Assembly (NCBI GenBank): GCA_027365375.1
Contig: DAHXNM010000298.1
Coordinates: forward strand, 1 to 17,073
DNA: 17,073 bases
Direction of reading: 5' to 3'
DNA from: Ferrimicrobium sp.
Lineage (GTDB): Bacteria; Actinomycetota; Acidimicrobiia; Acidimicrobiales; Acidimicrobiaceae
Positions 1 to 7,261 of this stretch are shown one piece after another (position 1 is the stretch's first letter; each line of letters opens with the position of its first letter). The position numbers and the translations under genes were made by a program. A model generated the notes under the pieces. That model saw only the letters and a list, made by a program, of their open reading frames with translations, did no database searches and was not told where the DNA came from.

Positions 1-2010
1 GAACGCTGGGTCGTAGGCTTGTACATTTGGATAGACAGCGGCTAGCACTTGCGAATGGCCGTCTGTGTGCTGGAGGCCCTCTCCTAAAAGCGTGGTTCTG
101 CCAGCGGTTGCTCCGATCAGAAATCCCTTCGCTCGAGCGTCAGATGCAGCCCAAAGGAGATCTCCGGATCGCTGGAAACCGAACATCGAATAGAAGAGGT
201 AGACGGGAATCATGGGCACGCCAAGCGTTGAATATGAGGTTCCTGCTGCAGTGAACATTGCAGTGGCTCCATCCTCAGTGATACCCATCTCTAAAATTTG
301 TCCATCTTGGGCTTCGGTATAGGAGAGCAGGAGGCCGGCATCGACCGGCGTGTAACGTTGACCAATCGTTGAATAGATCTTTGCTTCACGAAAGAGCGCC
401 TCAAGGCCGAAAGTTCGTGCCTCGTCGGGCACGATCGGTACGATGCGAGTGCCAATTTGGGGATCCTTCATGAGATTGCGAAGGAGCTTGGAGAAGACCA
501 TCGTCGTCGAAACCTGCTGTTTGGCCGACCCTAGGTAGAACTCCTTGAAGGAATCGTCGCTAGGCGTTGGCAACTCTGCACTCCTGTTTATGCGGCGGGG
601 CAGCGAGCCTCCGAGTTGCTTACGGCGTGACTCAAGGTAGGCAGCCTCGATCGAACCTTCAGGCAGTCGAATGTAAGGCGGTTCTGGCGCCTCGAGCATC
701 TCATCGCTGATGATATCGTTGAGGTGTAGTCGATCGCGAAATTGACGAAGTTGCTCGTCGGTCATCTTCTTGATCTGGTGGGTAGAGTTGCGAGCCTCGA
801 TGTTAGGTCCTAATGTCCAACCTTTCACGGTATGGGCGAGGATGGCCGTAGGAGAACCCTGGTGATTCACTGCGGCATGGTAAGCGGCATAGAGTTTCCG
901 GTAGTCATGCCCTCCTCGAGGAAGTTGCTGAAGGTCTTCGTCACTGAGATGTTCCACCAAAGCACGCAGACGTGGGTCGGGACCAAAAAAATGCTCTCGA
1001 ATGTAGGCACCAGACTCGGTGGCGAGCTTTTGGAAATCCCCGTCGGGAGTCGTGTTCATTTTGTTCAACAGGACTCCGTCGGTGTCTCTAGCTAGGAGCT
1101 CATCCCACTTAGAGCCCCAAACAACCTTGATTACGTTCCACCCGGCACCCCGGAAGGTAGCCTCAAGCTCTTGGATGATTTTGCCATTGCCGCGCACAGG
1201 GCCATCAAGTCTCTGGAGGTTACAGTTCACGACCCAGATCAGGTTGTCTAGATGTTCTCGACCAGCCAGCGAAAGGGCGCCAGAGGTCTCGGGCTCATCA
1301 AATTCACCATCGCCTACGAAACCCCAGATTCGGCTTTCGGTGGTGCTAGCAAGGTGGCGGTCATTCATGTAGCGGTTGAAAAGCGCGTGATAGATCGATT
1401 GGATTGGACCTAGGCCCATGGAGACGGTAGGAAACTCCCAGAACTCGGGCATGAGTCGAGGGTGAGGGTATGAAGGGATGCCTAGCCCATCGACTTCCAT
1501 TCGGAAGTGATCGAGCTGATCCTCGGTTAAGCGGCCCTCAAGGAACGCTCGCGAGTAGATTCCTGGCGATCCGTGTCCTTGGAAGTAGACGAAGTCGCCG
1601 GGTGACCCGGAGTCTTTACCTCTAAAAAAGTGGTTGAAGCCCACCTCATAGAGGGAGGCTGAACTCGCATAAGTGGAAAGGTGGCCGCCGATGCCGTCAG
1701 CGAGATGATTAGCTCTGGTCACCATCGCCGCTGCGTTCCAACGGATGAAGGCTCTGATGCGGCGCTCAACCTGTTCGTCTCCGGGGAACCAGGGTTCATT
1801 CTCGGGCGCAATGGTGTTGATGTAGGGCGTTGACACCGTGGCCGGGAAGCCCACCTGTCTCTCGCGAGCCGCCTCTAGGAGTTTCATGAGGAGAAAGGTG
1901 GCGCGTTGTTTCCCGCGACCATCTACGAGGGAGTCGAACGAGTCAACCCACTCTGCAGTCTCGTCTGGGTCGATGTCTGGAATCTGATGTGCAAAACCGT
2001 CAATAATCAC
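1..2010 (-). CDS. aceE: Pyruvate dehydrogenase E1 component, homodimeric type (partial, C-terminus beyond the left edge)
   Basis: Thiamine-diphosphate enzyme that decarboxylates pyruvate and acetylates the lipoyl group of E2 in the cytoplasmic pyruvate dehydrogenase complex. The frame is open for 670 codons from a GTG at 2010 to the window edge; family members are about 890-930 residues, so roughly a quarter is missing. The N-terminus (DIDPDET, then WFPGDEQVERR) matches mycobacterial AceE and supports this start, although the ribosome site is weak (AGGT). Visible landmarks: GGHLSTYASS with His110; GHGSPGIYSRAF with His146; the ThDP/Mg motif GDGE at 233-236 followed by NCNLQRLDG near 262-270; HTVKGW near 393; a catalytic-type His near 411 (STHQIKKM); and Glu579 in GITEDG, by alignment the cofactor-activating Glu. 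The second Glu usual in 'EEG/QEG' just before this is Met here. It is divergent from rnhA across an 86-bp gap; no clear promoter was seen for it. Confidence 0.96.
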   Translation of the reverse strand, partial: MIIDGFAHQIPDIDPDETAEWVDSFDSLVDGRGKQRATFLLMKLLEAARERQVGFPATVSTPYINTIAPENEPWFPGDEQVERRIRAFIRWNAAAMVTRANHLADGIGGHLSTYASSASLYEVGFNHFFRGKDSGSPGDFVYFQGHGSPGIYSRAFLEGRLTEDQLDHFRMEVDGLGIPSYPHPRLMPEFWEFPTVSMGLGPIQSIYHALFNRYMNDRHLASTTESRIWGFVGDGEFDEPETSGALSLAGREHLDNLIWVVNCNLQRLDGPVRGNGKIIQELEATFRGAGWNVIKVVWGSKWDELLARDTDGVLLNKMNTTPDGDFQKLATESGAYIREHFFGPDPRLRALVEHLSDEDLQQLPRGGHDYRKLYAAYHAAVNHQGSPTAILAHTVKGWTLGPNIEARNSTHQIKKMTDEQLRQFRDRLHLNDIISDEMLEAPEPPYIRLPEGSIEAAYLESRRKQLGGSLPRRINRSAELPTPSDDSFKEFYLGSAKQQVSTTMVFSKLLRNLMKDPQIGTRIVPIVPDEARTFGLEALFREAKIYSTIGQRYTPVDAGLLLSYTEAQDGQILEMGITEDGATAMFTAAGTSYSTLGVPMIPVYLFYSMFGFQRSGDLLWAASDARAKGFLIGATAGRTTLLGEGLQHTDGHSQVLAAVYPNVQAYDPAF

Positions 2011-2028
2011 GTTACCTATTCTTGCAGC

Positions 2029-2057
2029 TTTTGATGAATACGTCCACCTGGTACACT
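2029..2057 (+). promoter_or_regulatory. Candidate promoter for rnhA
   Basis: A TACACT -10 hexamer lies at 2052-2057. A TTTTGA (17-nt spacer) or TTGATG (15-nt spacer) sequence lies upstream as a possible -35. Transcription would start near 2064, giving a leader of about 33 nt that carries the GGGAG ribosome site 8 nt before the ATG at 2097. Assigned by eye from consensus only. Confidence 0.4.
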
Positions 2058-2096
2058 GAGGACCGATCTCCGGTAACTTGAATGGGAGTGGCTTAG

Positions 2097-2522
2097 ATGG
2101 CTCTTTTGATCTACACGGACGGCTCTTGCCGAGGAAACCCTGGTCCTGGTGGTTGGGCATGGTTTGAGCCTGAGTCGAAGGCCTATGATTCCGGCGGGGA
2201 ACCGATGACCACCAACCAAAGAATGGAGCTGCTCGCCGTGCTGGAGGCTCTCACCTCGCACCAGGGTGATCTCAACATTCGCTCGGATTCTACATATGTA
2301 GTCAACTGTTTTCGTCAGGGATGGTGGAAGAAGTGGGAAAGCAACGGTTTCCGTACTAGCAAGGGAGATCCAGTTGCCAATAGCGACTTGTGGAGGCCCT
2401 TGCTTGATCAGGCTTTGCACTCAGGTAGACAAGTCAGCTTTGAGTGGGTCAAGGGCCACAGTACCGATCCTCATAACAACCGGGTTGATGTGCTAGCCCA
2501 AGAAGCTGCTCGTCAGTTTTAA
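2097..2522 (+). CDS. rnhA: Ribonuclease HI
   Basis: Endonuclease that cuts the RNA strand of RNA-DNA hybrids, clearing R-loops and primer remnants. The 141-residue protein is a little shorter than the E. coli enzyme (155). It carries the full active site: Asp8 in YTDGSCRGNPGPGGW, Glu44 in TTNQRMELLA, Asp64 in IRSDSTYV, His121 in VKGHS and Asp131 in NNRVDVLA. A basic, Trp-rich segment near 73-90 (RQGWWKKWESNGF) matches the hybrid-binding basic protrusion. The ATG has a GGGAG ribosome site 8 nt upstream. It stands alone between divergent aceE and a separately promoted dehydrogenase gene, so an operon partner is not evident. Confidence 0.96.
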   Translation: MALLIYTDGSCRGNPGPGGWAWFEPESKAYDSGGEPMTTNQRMELLAVLEALTSHQGDLNIRSDSTYVVNCFRQGWWKKWESNGFRTSKGDPVANSDLWRPLLDQALHSGRQVSFEWVKGHSTDPHNNRVDVLAQEAARQF

Positions 2523-2548
2523 TCGGATCGATATCTATGCGGATTGAT

Positions 2549-2578
2549 TTGAGCAGGTGACGGTGCCTCGGCTAGATT
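2549..2578 (+). promoter_or_regulatory. Leaderless-type promoter of the short-chain dehydrogenase gene
   Basis: TTGAGC at 2549-2554 and TAGATT at 2573-2578 are separated by 18 nt. The ATG of the next gene follows the -10 hexamer after only 6 nt, so transcription would be expected to begin at or next to the A of the ATG. There is no Shine-Dalgarno sequence in the gap. In actinobacteria TAnnnT placed 6-8 nt before a start codon is the usual sign of a leaderless mRNA. Confidence 0.6.
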
Positions 2579-2584
2579 GGCGGT

Positions 2585-3349
2585 ATGAACATTCAAGGAG
2601 ATGTCGCCGTCATTAGCGGTGGAGCGTCAGGACTGGGACTTGCGACGGCTAAGGCCTTGGTCGATGTAGGTGTGAGAGTCGTACTCGCCGATCGTAACCA
2701 AGAAGCGGGCGGTGAGGCGTTGAAGAGCCTTGGCGAATATGCGCGATTCATTGCCACAGATGTGGTGGACGAGGCTTCGGTCAGTGCTCTGATGGCAGAG
2801 GCGAGAGAGTTTGGCGTGATTCGCATGGTAGTGAGTTGCGCAGGAATTGGAATTGCTGAGCGAACGATAGATCGCAGTGGCAAACCCCATGACCTGTCGA
2901 GTTTTGAACGAGTGCTACAGGTCAACCTTTTCGGTACCTTCAACATGTTGCGCTACGGAGCAAGTTATTTGTCCAAGAACGACCCACGTGATGGCCAACG
3001 GGGGCTGATCGTCAATACCGCCTCCATAGCTGCCTACGATGGTCAGATCGGTCAGTTGGCCTACTCCGCGTCGAAGGGCGGTATTGTCGGACTTACACTC
3101 CCGGCTGCTCGTGATCTTTCGAGCGCGGGAGTTCGGGTCGTCACTGTGGCGCCGGGAATTATGGACACCCCTCTGCTCGGTACCTTACCTGAGGATGTGA
3201 AGTCTGCACTCGATGCCTCTGTACCGTTTCCAAAACGCTTGGGCCTCCCTAGCGATTTTGCTAAGCTCGTGCTCTCGATTCTGGACAACGACTATTTGAA
3301 CGGCGAGGTGATTCGCTTAGATGGCGCACTCCGGATGCCTCCTCGTTGA
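2585..3349 (+). CDS. Short-chain dehydrogenase, HSD10 / type II 3-hydroxyacyl-CoA dehydrogenase-like
   Basis: Classical SDR of 254 residues, probably NAD-dependent. It has the cofactor glycine motif SGGASGLG (Gly12, Gly16, Gly18), Asp36 at the end of beta-2 (typical of NAD rather than NADP preference), CAG at 85-87, Asn114, and the catalytic Ser147, Tyr160 and Lys164 in NTASI and YSASKGG. Stretches around 139-180 and 236-254 (GQIGQLAYSASKGGIVGLT, LNGEVIRLDGALRM) closely resemble the 17-beta-HSD type 10 / 3-hydroxy-2-methylbutyryl-CoA dehydrogenase branch. That branch oxidises hydroxyacyl-CoAs in fatty-acid or isoleucine breakdown. The substrate is inferred from resemblance only; steroid or other alcohols are possible. 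The start is supported by the -10 hexamer 6 nt upstream; no Shine-Dalgarno is present. Confidence 0.9.
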   Translation: MNIQGDVAVISGGASGLGLATAKALVDVGVRVVLADRNQEAGGEALKSLGEYARFIATDVVDEASVSALMAEAREFGVIRMVVSCAGIGIAERTIDRSGKPHDLSSFERVLQVNLFGTFNMLRYGASYLSKNDPRDGQRGLIVNTASIAAYDGQIGQLAYSASKGGIVGLTLPAARDLSSAGVRVVTVAPGIMDTPLLGTLPEDVKSALDASVPFPKRLGLPSDFAKLVLSILDNDYLNGEVIRLDGALRMPPR

Positions 3350-3439
3350 TCTTTGAGGCGCACGCATTGAACAGTAGTGCCGGTGACTCTCTCCCAGTAG
3401 TTGTGAACTGTGGTAAGAACTGCTCTAGAGCGGTGGAGG

Positions 3440-3461
3440 GCCTAGTTCTTTTGGACTGGGC
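3440..3461 (+). terminator. Weak hairpin between the dehydrogenase and the aldo/keto reductase genes
   Basis: GCCTAGTTC and GGACTGGGC can pair as nine base pairs (two G-U wobbles) around a TTTT loop, about 90 nt after the dehydrogenase stop. No clear U-tract follows, so termination is only a possibility. The rest of the 224-bp gap (3350-3573) shows no gene. Confidence 0.25.
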
Positions 3462-3561
3462 TTGGTAAAGGCGTCCCGATCTGGATGTCTTAATGTTAGG
3501 TACTGGATTTCTACCCGGCATCTGTCGAAGTGACCTTGATGGTCCTCCCTTGCCTTTCTTC

Positions 3562-3567
3562 TAGGCT
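3562..3567 (+). promoter_or_regulatory. Leaderless-type -10 hexamer of the aldo/keto reductase gene
   Basis: TAGGCT ends 6 nt before the GTG start at 3574, again the TAnnnT-to-start spacing of a leaderless mRNA. An in-frame TAG lies within this hexamer, so no longer start is possible, and no Shine-Dalgarno sequence has usable spacing. No convincing -35 was found; TTGATG at 3536-3541 would leave a 20-nt spacer. Confidence 0.5.
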
Positions 3568-3573
3568 AGAGGG

Positions 3574-4488
3574 GTGAGGTTTCGAGAGGTCAATGGTGTC
3601 CGTGTTAGCGTAGTTGGGCTGGGAACGTGGCAGTTTGGCTCGGCGGAATGGGGATACGGGCGCGAGTATTCGGAGCGGATCGCCTATGAGCTGGTGGACG
3701 AGGCGCTTGATCTTGGTGTCAACGTTTTCGATACTGCAGAGCTCTACGGGTTTGGTAACTCCGAGAGAATTCTCGGACGAGCGTTAGGATCGCATAGGCG
3801 ACAGGCAATTGTCGCGACCAAGTATGCCCCCATACTGCCTTTGCCTGGTAATGGCAGAAAGCATGCGAGGCGGTCGGCCGCTCGATTGGGGATAGAAGAG
3901 ATAGATCTGTACCAGCTTCATTTCCCCAATCCACTGTTTCCACTAAGTGCTCAGGTTGGCGAGTTCGCATCGATGCTGCACGCAGGGGACATACGTATGG
4001 TCGGCGTGTCCAACTACTCACTAGGAGCATGGCGTAGGACGCAGTCAGAAGTTGGCTTTCCGGTGGTAACTAATCAGGTGCACCTTTCGTTGTTCGCAAG
4101 AGGTCCCGTAAGGGAGATGGTACCCTGGGCTACTGCGAATGATCGACTCGTTATTGCATACTCGCCGCTTGAACAGGGCTTGTTGTCTGGTCGGTATGGT
4201 ATAGACACCAAGCCGACGAATTTGCGACGATTCAAACGTCAGTTTAGTGATCGAACGTTATTGGCGTATGGTACTGTTCGCGAGGTGATGGACAGAGTGG
4301 CACGCAGTCACGACGCGACAGTCTCTCAAGTGGCGCTGGCATGGGTGCTTGCTCACGAGTCTGTGATAGCTATCCCGGGTGCCTCTTCGATAGAGCAGCT
4401 CCGATCCAACGTGCATGCAGCCGACATAGAACTATCCGACGATGAATATCTCGACCTTTCTGAGGTGTCGCAGCGGATGTGGCCTTGA
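3574..4488 (+). CDS. Aldo/keto reductase family oxidoreductase
   Basis: NAD(P)H-dependent carbonyl reductase of the (alpha/beta)8-barrel AKR superfamily, 304 residues, presumably cytosolic. The catalytic tetrad is complete: Asp53 and Tyr58 (VFDTAELYG), Lys83 (ATKYAP) and His116 (LYQLHFPNP). Further family signatures are RMVGVSNYS near 141-149, NQVHLSLF, AYSPLEQGLLSGRY near 195-208, and the cofactor phosphate-binding stretch GASSIEQLRSN at 269-279. The natural substrate cannot be read from sequence; the family covers sugars, aldehydes and ketones. The GTG start is the only start codon after the in-frame stop at 3562. There are 84 bp to lpd, whose gene has its own ribosome site, so membership in the lpd operon is uncertain. 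Confidence 0.88.
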   Translation: MRFREVNGVRVSVVGLGTWQFGSAEWGYGREYSERIAYELVDEALDLGVNVFDTAELYGFGNSERILGRALGSHRRQAIVATKYAPILPLPGNGRKHARRSAARLGIEEIDLYQLHFPNPLFPLSAQVGEFASMLHAGDIRMVGVSNYSLGAWRRTQSEVGFPVVTNQVHLSLFARGPVREMVPWATANDRLVIAYSPLEQGLLSGRYGIDTKPTNLRRFKRQFSDRTLLAYGTVREVMDRVARSHDATVSQVALAWVLAHESVIAIPGASSIEQLRSNVHAADIELSDDEYLDLSEVSQRMWP

Positions 4489-4531
4489 CTGATCATATGG
4501 AGTGGCTTTCAATTTATTAACTGGGTGTGAT

Positions 4532-4551
4532 CTCTACTAAAACTGGTAGAG
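4532..4551. repeat. Inverted repeat ahead of the lpd operon
   Basis: CTCTAC and GTAGAG form a perfect 6-bp palindromic pair separated by 8 nt (a seventh T-G pair is possible in RNA), ending 21 nt before the lpd start. It could be an operator or a short leader hairpin. No recognised regulator motif was matched and no clear -10 was seen in the 84-bp gap. Confidence 0.35.
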
Positions 4552-4572
4552 GGGCGGTGCGAGGAAGGAACG

Positions 4573-5961
4573 GTGTTGAGCGAAGAGCAAGCATTTGATG
4601 TTGTAGTCTTGGGCGCAGGGCCGGCTGGGTATGGCGCCGCACTTTATGGTGCGTCGGCAGGTCTTAAGGTTGGCATCGTGGAGCGCGATCGCGTTGGAGG
4701 TACATGTCTCCAGCGTGGTTGCGTGCCTGCCAAGGAGTACCTTGAGACGGCGGCTGTCTATCGCAATATCCGGGGCTCATCCGAATTTGGCATCACGACC
4801 GGTGAACCTGGGTTGGATTTCGCGGTTTCTCAGAAGCGCAAGCAATCGGTAGTTGACAAGCTCACCGGTGGGCTTGCTGGTCTGATGAAGAGTCGTGGCA
4901 TCGTGACCTATCTAGGTGACGGTGTTTACCAGGGTAACGGCCGTATAACGGTGTCGACTGGTGAAACACTGGTTGGCGATAAAGTTATCGTCTCGACTGG
5001 ATCGCGTCCGCGTAGCATTCCTGGGTTTGAAGTGGATGGCAAATATGTACTTACTTCCGACGAGGTGCTGTCGTTGAACGAGCTACCAAAGACCGTCGCA
5101 ATAGTCGGCGGCGGTGTCATTGGTTGTGAGTTTGCCTCTGCGATGGCCGACCTGGGCAGCAAAGTCACCATAGTTGAGGCGCTGCCAAGGTTATTGCCGG
5201 GAGTGGATCAGGATCTTGTCGATGTTATGGTTCGCTCCTTCAAGAAGAGGGGGATTGGGATTCGCACTGGAGTTGGCGTCACCGGTCATAGCCCGAACGG
5301 GGGAGGGACGACGCTTACGTTAGCAGACGGTAGTTCGCTAGCAGTTGACCAGATTGTTGTTGCTATTGGTAGAAGGCCTAATTCGGAAGGTATCTTCGGT
5401 GATAGCGCTTCGGTCGTGGTCTCCGATAGGGGTTTTGTCAATGTAGACATGAACTATGAAACTTCGGAACCAGGCGTCTATGCCATAGGCGATCTGATCG
5501 ACACTGCCCAACTGGCGCACGTAGGCTTCGCGGAAGGAGTAGCGGTTATAAAAACCATACTCGGCGAGGGTTCGTTGCCTGTTGATTATTCACGAGTACC
5601 ATGGTGTATCTATACGCATCCTGAGATTGCCTTTGCAGGTTTGACAGAAGAGCAGGCTAAGGACCGCGGATACGATCCGATTGTGAAGAAGGACCCGCTT
5701 GGTGGAAATTCGCGCGCACGAATCATTGGAGAGGTTGATGGTTTCGTGAAGGTGGTAGCTGACAGGAACACTCATCAAATTCTAGGTGTACATATTGTTG
5801 GTCCTTGGGCTACTGAATTGCTTTCGCCGGGTTACCTCGCGGTGAATTGGGAGGCGAGTGCCGAGGAGCTTGCACAGTTTATTCAACCACATCCGACACT
5901 CTCCGAGGCTTTTGGAGAGACAGTTTTCGCACTTACCGGAAGGAGTTTGCACGTTGGCTGA
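4573..5961 (+). CDS. lpd: Dihydrolipoamide dehydrogenase (E3)
   Basis: FAD flavoprotein that reoxidises the dihydrolipoyl arm of E2 with NAD+. It is the E3 of pyruvate and other 2-oxoacid dehydrogenase complexes and often also serves the glycine cleavage system. Its 462 residues match the family length. Visible: FAD motif GAGPAGYGAA at 14-23; redox disulfide Cys45 and Cys50 in GGTCLQRGCVPAK; NAD motif VGGGVIGCEFAS at 178-189; the second FAD contact YAIGDL with Asp307; and the C-terminal His440-Glu445 pair in HPTLSEAFGE that completes the active site across the dimer. The start is GTG 4573 or the adjacent TTG 4576, both downstream of an AGGAAGGA ribosome site; GTG is chosen. It is first in the run lpd-E2-lipBA-peptidase, and its 3' end holds the ribosome site of E2. 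Confidence 0.96.
   Translation: MLSEEQAFDVVVLGAGPAGYGAALYGASAGLKVGIVERDRVGGTCLQRGCVPAKEYLETAAVYRNIRGSSEFGITTGEPGLDFAVSQKRKQSVVDKLTGGLAGLMKSRGIVTYLGDGVYQGNGRITVSTGETLVGDKVIVSTGSRPRSIPGFEVDGKYVLTSDEVLSLNELPKTVAIVGGGVIGCEFASAMADLGSKVTIVEALPRLLPGVDQDLVDVMVRSFKKRGIGIRTGVGVTGHSPNGGGTTLTLADGSSLAVDQIVVAIGRRPNSEGIFGDSASVVVSDRGFVNVDMNYETSEPGVYAIGDLIDTAQLAHVGFAEGVAVIKTILGEGSLPVDYSRVPWCIYTHPEIAFAGLTEEQAKDRGYDPIVKKDPLGGNSRARIIGEVDGFVKVVADRNTHQILGVHIVGPWATELLSPGYLAVNWEASAEELAQFIQPHPTLSEAFGETVFALTGRSLHVG
5940..5945 (+). promoter_or_regulatory. Shine-Dalgarno sequence fixing the TTG start of E2
   Basis: AAGGAG lies inside the last codons of lpd and is followed after 8 nt by TTG at 5954. This places the E2 start directly before its lipoyl domain and rules out the longer reading from an ATG at 5858. 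Confidence 0.8.
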
Positions 5962-7261
5962 TGTAGTTATGCCACAATTAGGGGAGACCGTCACAGAAGG
6001 AACCATCACAAAATGGTTGGTTCAAGTAGGAGATACTGTAGAGATCGATCAGCCTTTATTTGAAGTTTCGACAGACAAAGTCGACTCGGAAGTTCCTGCC
6101 ACTGCATCTGGTGTTGTTAGCGAACTGGTGGTGCCGGAAGGTGAAACTGTAGCGGTAGGCGTAGTCGTGGCAAGAGTTGGGGACGCCTCGTCTGCTCCGG
6201 CCCCGGCCCCACAACCAGCTCCGGCCCCGGCCCCACAACCGGCCCCAACACCACAACCAGCTCCGGCCCCACAGGCCGACAGGAGCTATGGGGATCTTGT
6301 CCTCTCGCCCGTGGTTCGTCACCTTATCGAAGAGAATAATCTTGATCCAGGTACGATCCAAGGCACTGGCGTGGGTGGTCGTATAACTCGATCCGATGTT
6401 CTATCTGTCCTCGACCAGCTTGCCGGAAAGGCAAGGTCGGTGGCCCCAGCACCACAACAAGCCCCGGCCCCACAACCAGCTCCATCTACGCCAGCGAGGC
6501 GGGATGAGAGTCCGGCAGCGTACAATGGTCCTGATATCGAACCAGGTTCACGGGATTATGTCGTACCGTTTACCAATATCCGTCGCCGAACTGCAGAGCA
6601 CATGATCCATTCAAAGGCGGTATCAGCTCATACATTGATGTCGATTGAGGTCGATTTCGAACGCGTAGAGCGGGTTCGTCGCGCAGCAGGAGCTGGGTTC
6701 AAAGTTGAAGAAGGATTTACCCTCACCTATTTGCCCTTCATAGCTCGAGCTGTGGTCGAATCGGTACGAGCATATCCGAATGTCAATGCGTCGGTGATGG
6801 GAGACAGTTTGGTTGTCCATCGTGATATCAATCTATCTATTGCTGTCGATCTCAATCTTGAAGGCTTGATTGCCCCTGTAGTTCATGGCGCGGACGGCAA
6901 GCGTTTGGCAGGTATTGCGAGGGAAGTACACGATTTGGCCACTCGAGCACGGACACGCCGTCTTGCCGCGGATGATATTGCTGGTGGTACTTTTACAATT
7001 ACCAATCCAGGACCGTTCGGGACCTTCATGACCGGTGCGATCATCAATCAGCCACAGGTTGCGATTCTAGCAACAGATGGAATCGCACGGAAGCCAGTTG
7101 TTATCACCGATGTTGATGGTAATGAATCTATTGGAATACATTCAGTAGGCATGTTGACCATCAACTTTGACCACCGGGCTATCGATGGTGCTTATGCTGC
7201 CGCATTCTTAGCGAAGTTGAAGCAGGTGCTAGAGACCAGAGATTGGGAGCAGGAGCTGTGA
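5954..7261 (+). CDS. aceF: 2-oxoacid dehydrogenase E2: dihydrolipoamide acyltransferase with one lipoyl domain
   Basis: Core subunit that carries the lipoyl swinging arm and transfers the acyl group to CoA. It is most likely the pyruvate dehydrogenase E2, given aceE nearby and lpd beside it. The TTG start overlaps the lpd stop by 8 nt; length is 435 residues. Order: lipoyl domain 1-77 with the lipoylated Lys42 in STDKVDSEV; Pro/Ala/Gln linker about 79-107; peripheral subunit-binding domain about 116-154 (SPVVRHLIEENNLDPGTI, GGRITRSDVL); second linker about 163-182; catalytic domain about 200-435 with the transferase motif DHRAIDG (His407, Asp411). Only one lipoyl domain is present; actinobacterial relatives may have more. 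In actinobacteria such an E2 can also serve 2-oxoglutarate dehydrogenase, so exclusive pyruvate specificity is not shown. The 3' end overlaps lipBA by 4 nt. Confidence 0.93.
   Translation: MADVVMPQLGETVTEGTITKWLVQVGDTVEIDQPLFEVSTDKVDSEVPATASGVVSELVVPEGETVAVGVVVARVGDASSAPAPAPQPAPAPAPQPAPTPQPAPAPQADRSYGDLVLSPVVRHLIEENNLDPGTIQGTGVGGRITRSDVLSVLDQLAGKARSVAPAPQQAPAPQPAPSTPARRDESPAAYNGPDIEPGSRDYVVPFTNIRRRTAEHMIHSKAVSAHTLMSIEVDFERVERVRRAAGAGFKVEEGFTLTYLPFIARAVVESVRAYPNVNASVMGDSLVVHRDINLSIAVDLNLEGLIAPVVHGADGKRLAGIAREVHDLATRARTRRLAADDIAGGTFTITNPGPFGTFMTGAIINQPQVAILATDGIARKPVVITDVDGNESIGIHSVGMLTINFDHRAIDGAYAAAFLAKLKQVLETRDWEQEL
6194..6274 (+). repeat. 24-bp tandem repeat in the first E2 linker
   Basis: Two copies of a 24-bp unit at 6194-6217 and 6218-6241 differ only in the last base. 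A shortened 18-bp copy and a partial copy follow, to 6274. Each full unit encodes the eight residues APAPAPQP. The array makes the flexible linker between the lipoyl and subunit-binding domains; changes in copy number would stay in frame. Confidence 0.85.
6461..6483 (+). repeat. Second-linker copy of a 23-bp exact repeat
   Basis: The 23 bp here are identical to 6200-6222 in the first linker. The copies are 261 bp (87 codons) apart and in the same reading frame, flanking the subunit-binding domain. See the matching finding. Confidence 0.85.

Noticed and set aside
832..1372. Plus-strand frames inside aceE
   Set aside because: Antisense to the ThDP-binding region of AceE; no independent signals.
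2016..2420. 134-codon frame antisense to rnhA
   Set aside because: Opposite the RNase H active-site codons, no motif of its own.
5858..5953. Longer E2 reading from ATG 5858 (32 extra residues)
   Set aside because: It runs through the end of lpd and would extend the protein before a lipoyl domain that normally begins at the N-terminus; AAGGAG with 8-nt spacing points to TTG 5954.
7243..7257. TTG 7243 as the start of the LipB-LipA fusion
   Set aside because: The GGGAG ribosome site overlaps this codon; GTG 7258 has correct spacing and forms a GTGA overlap with the E2 stop.
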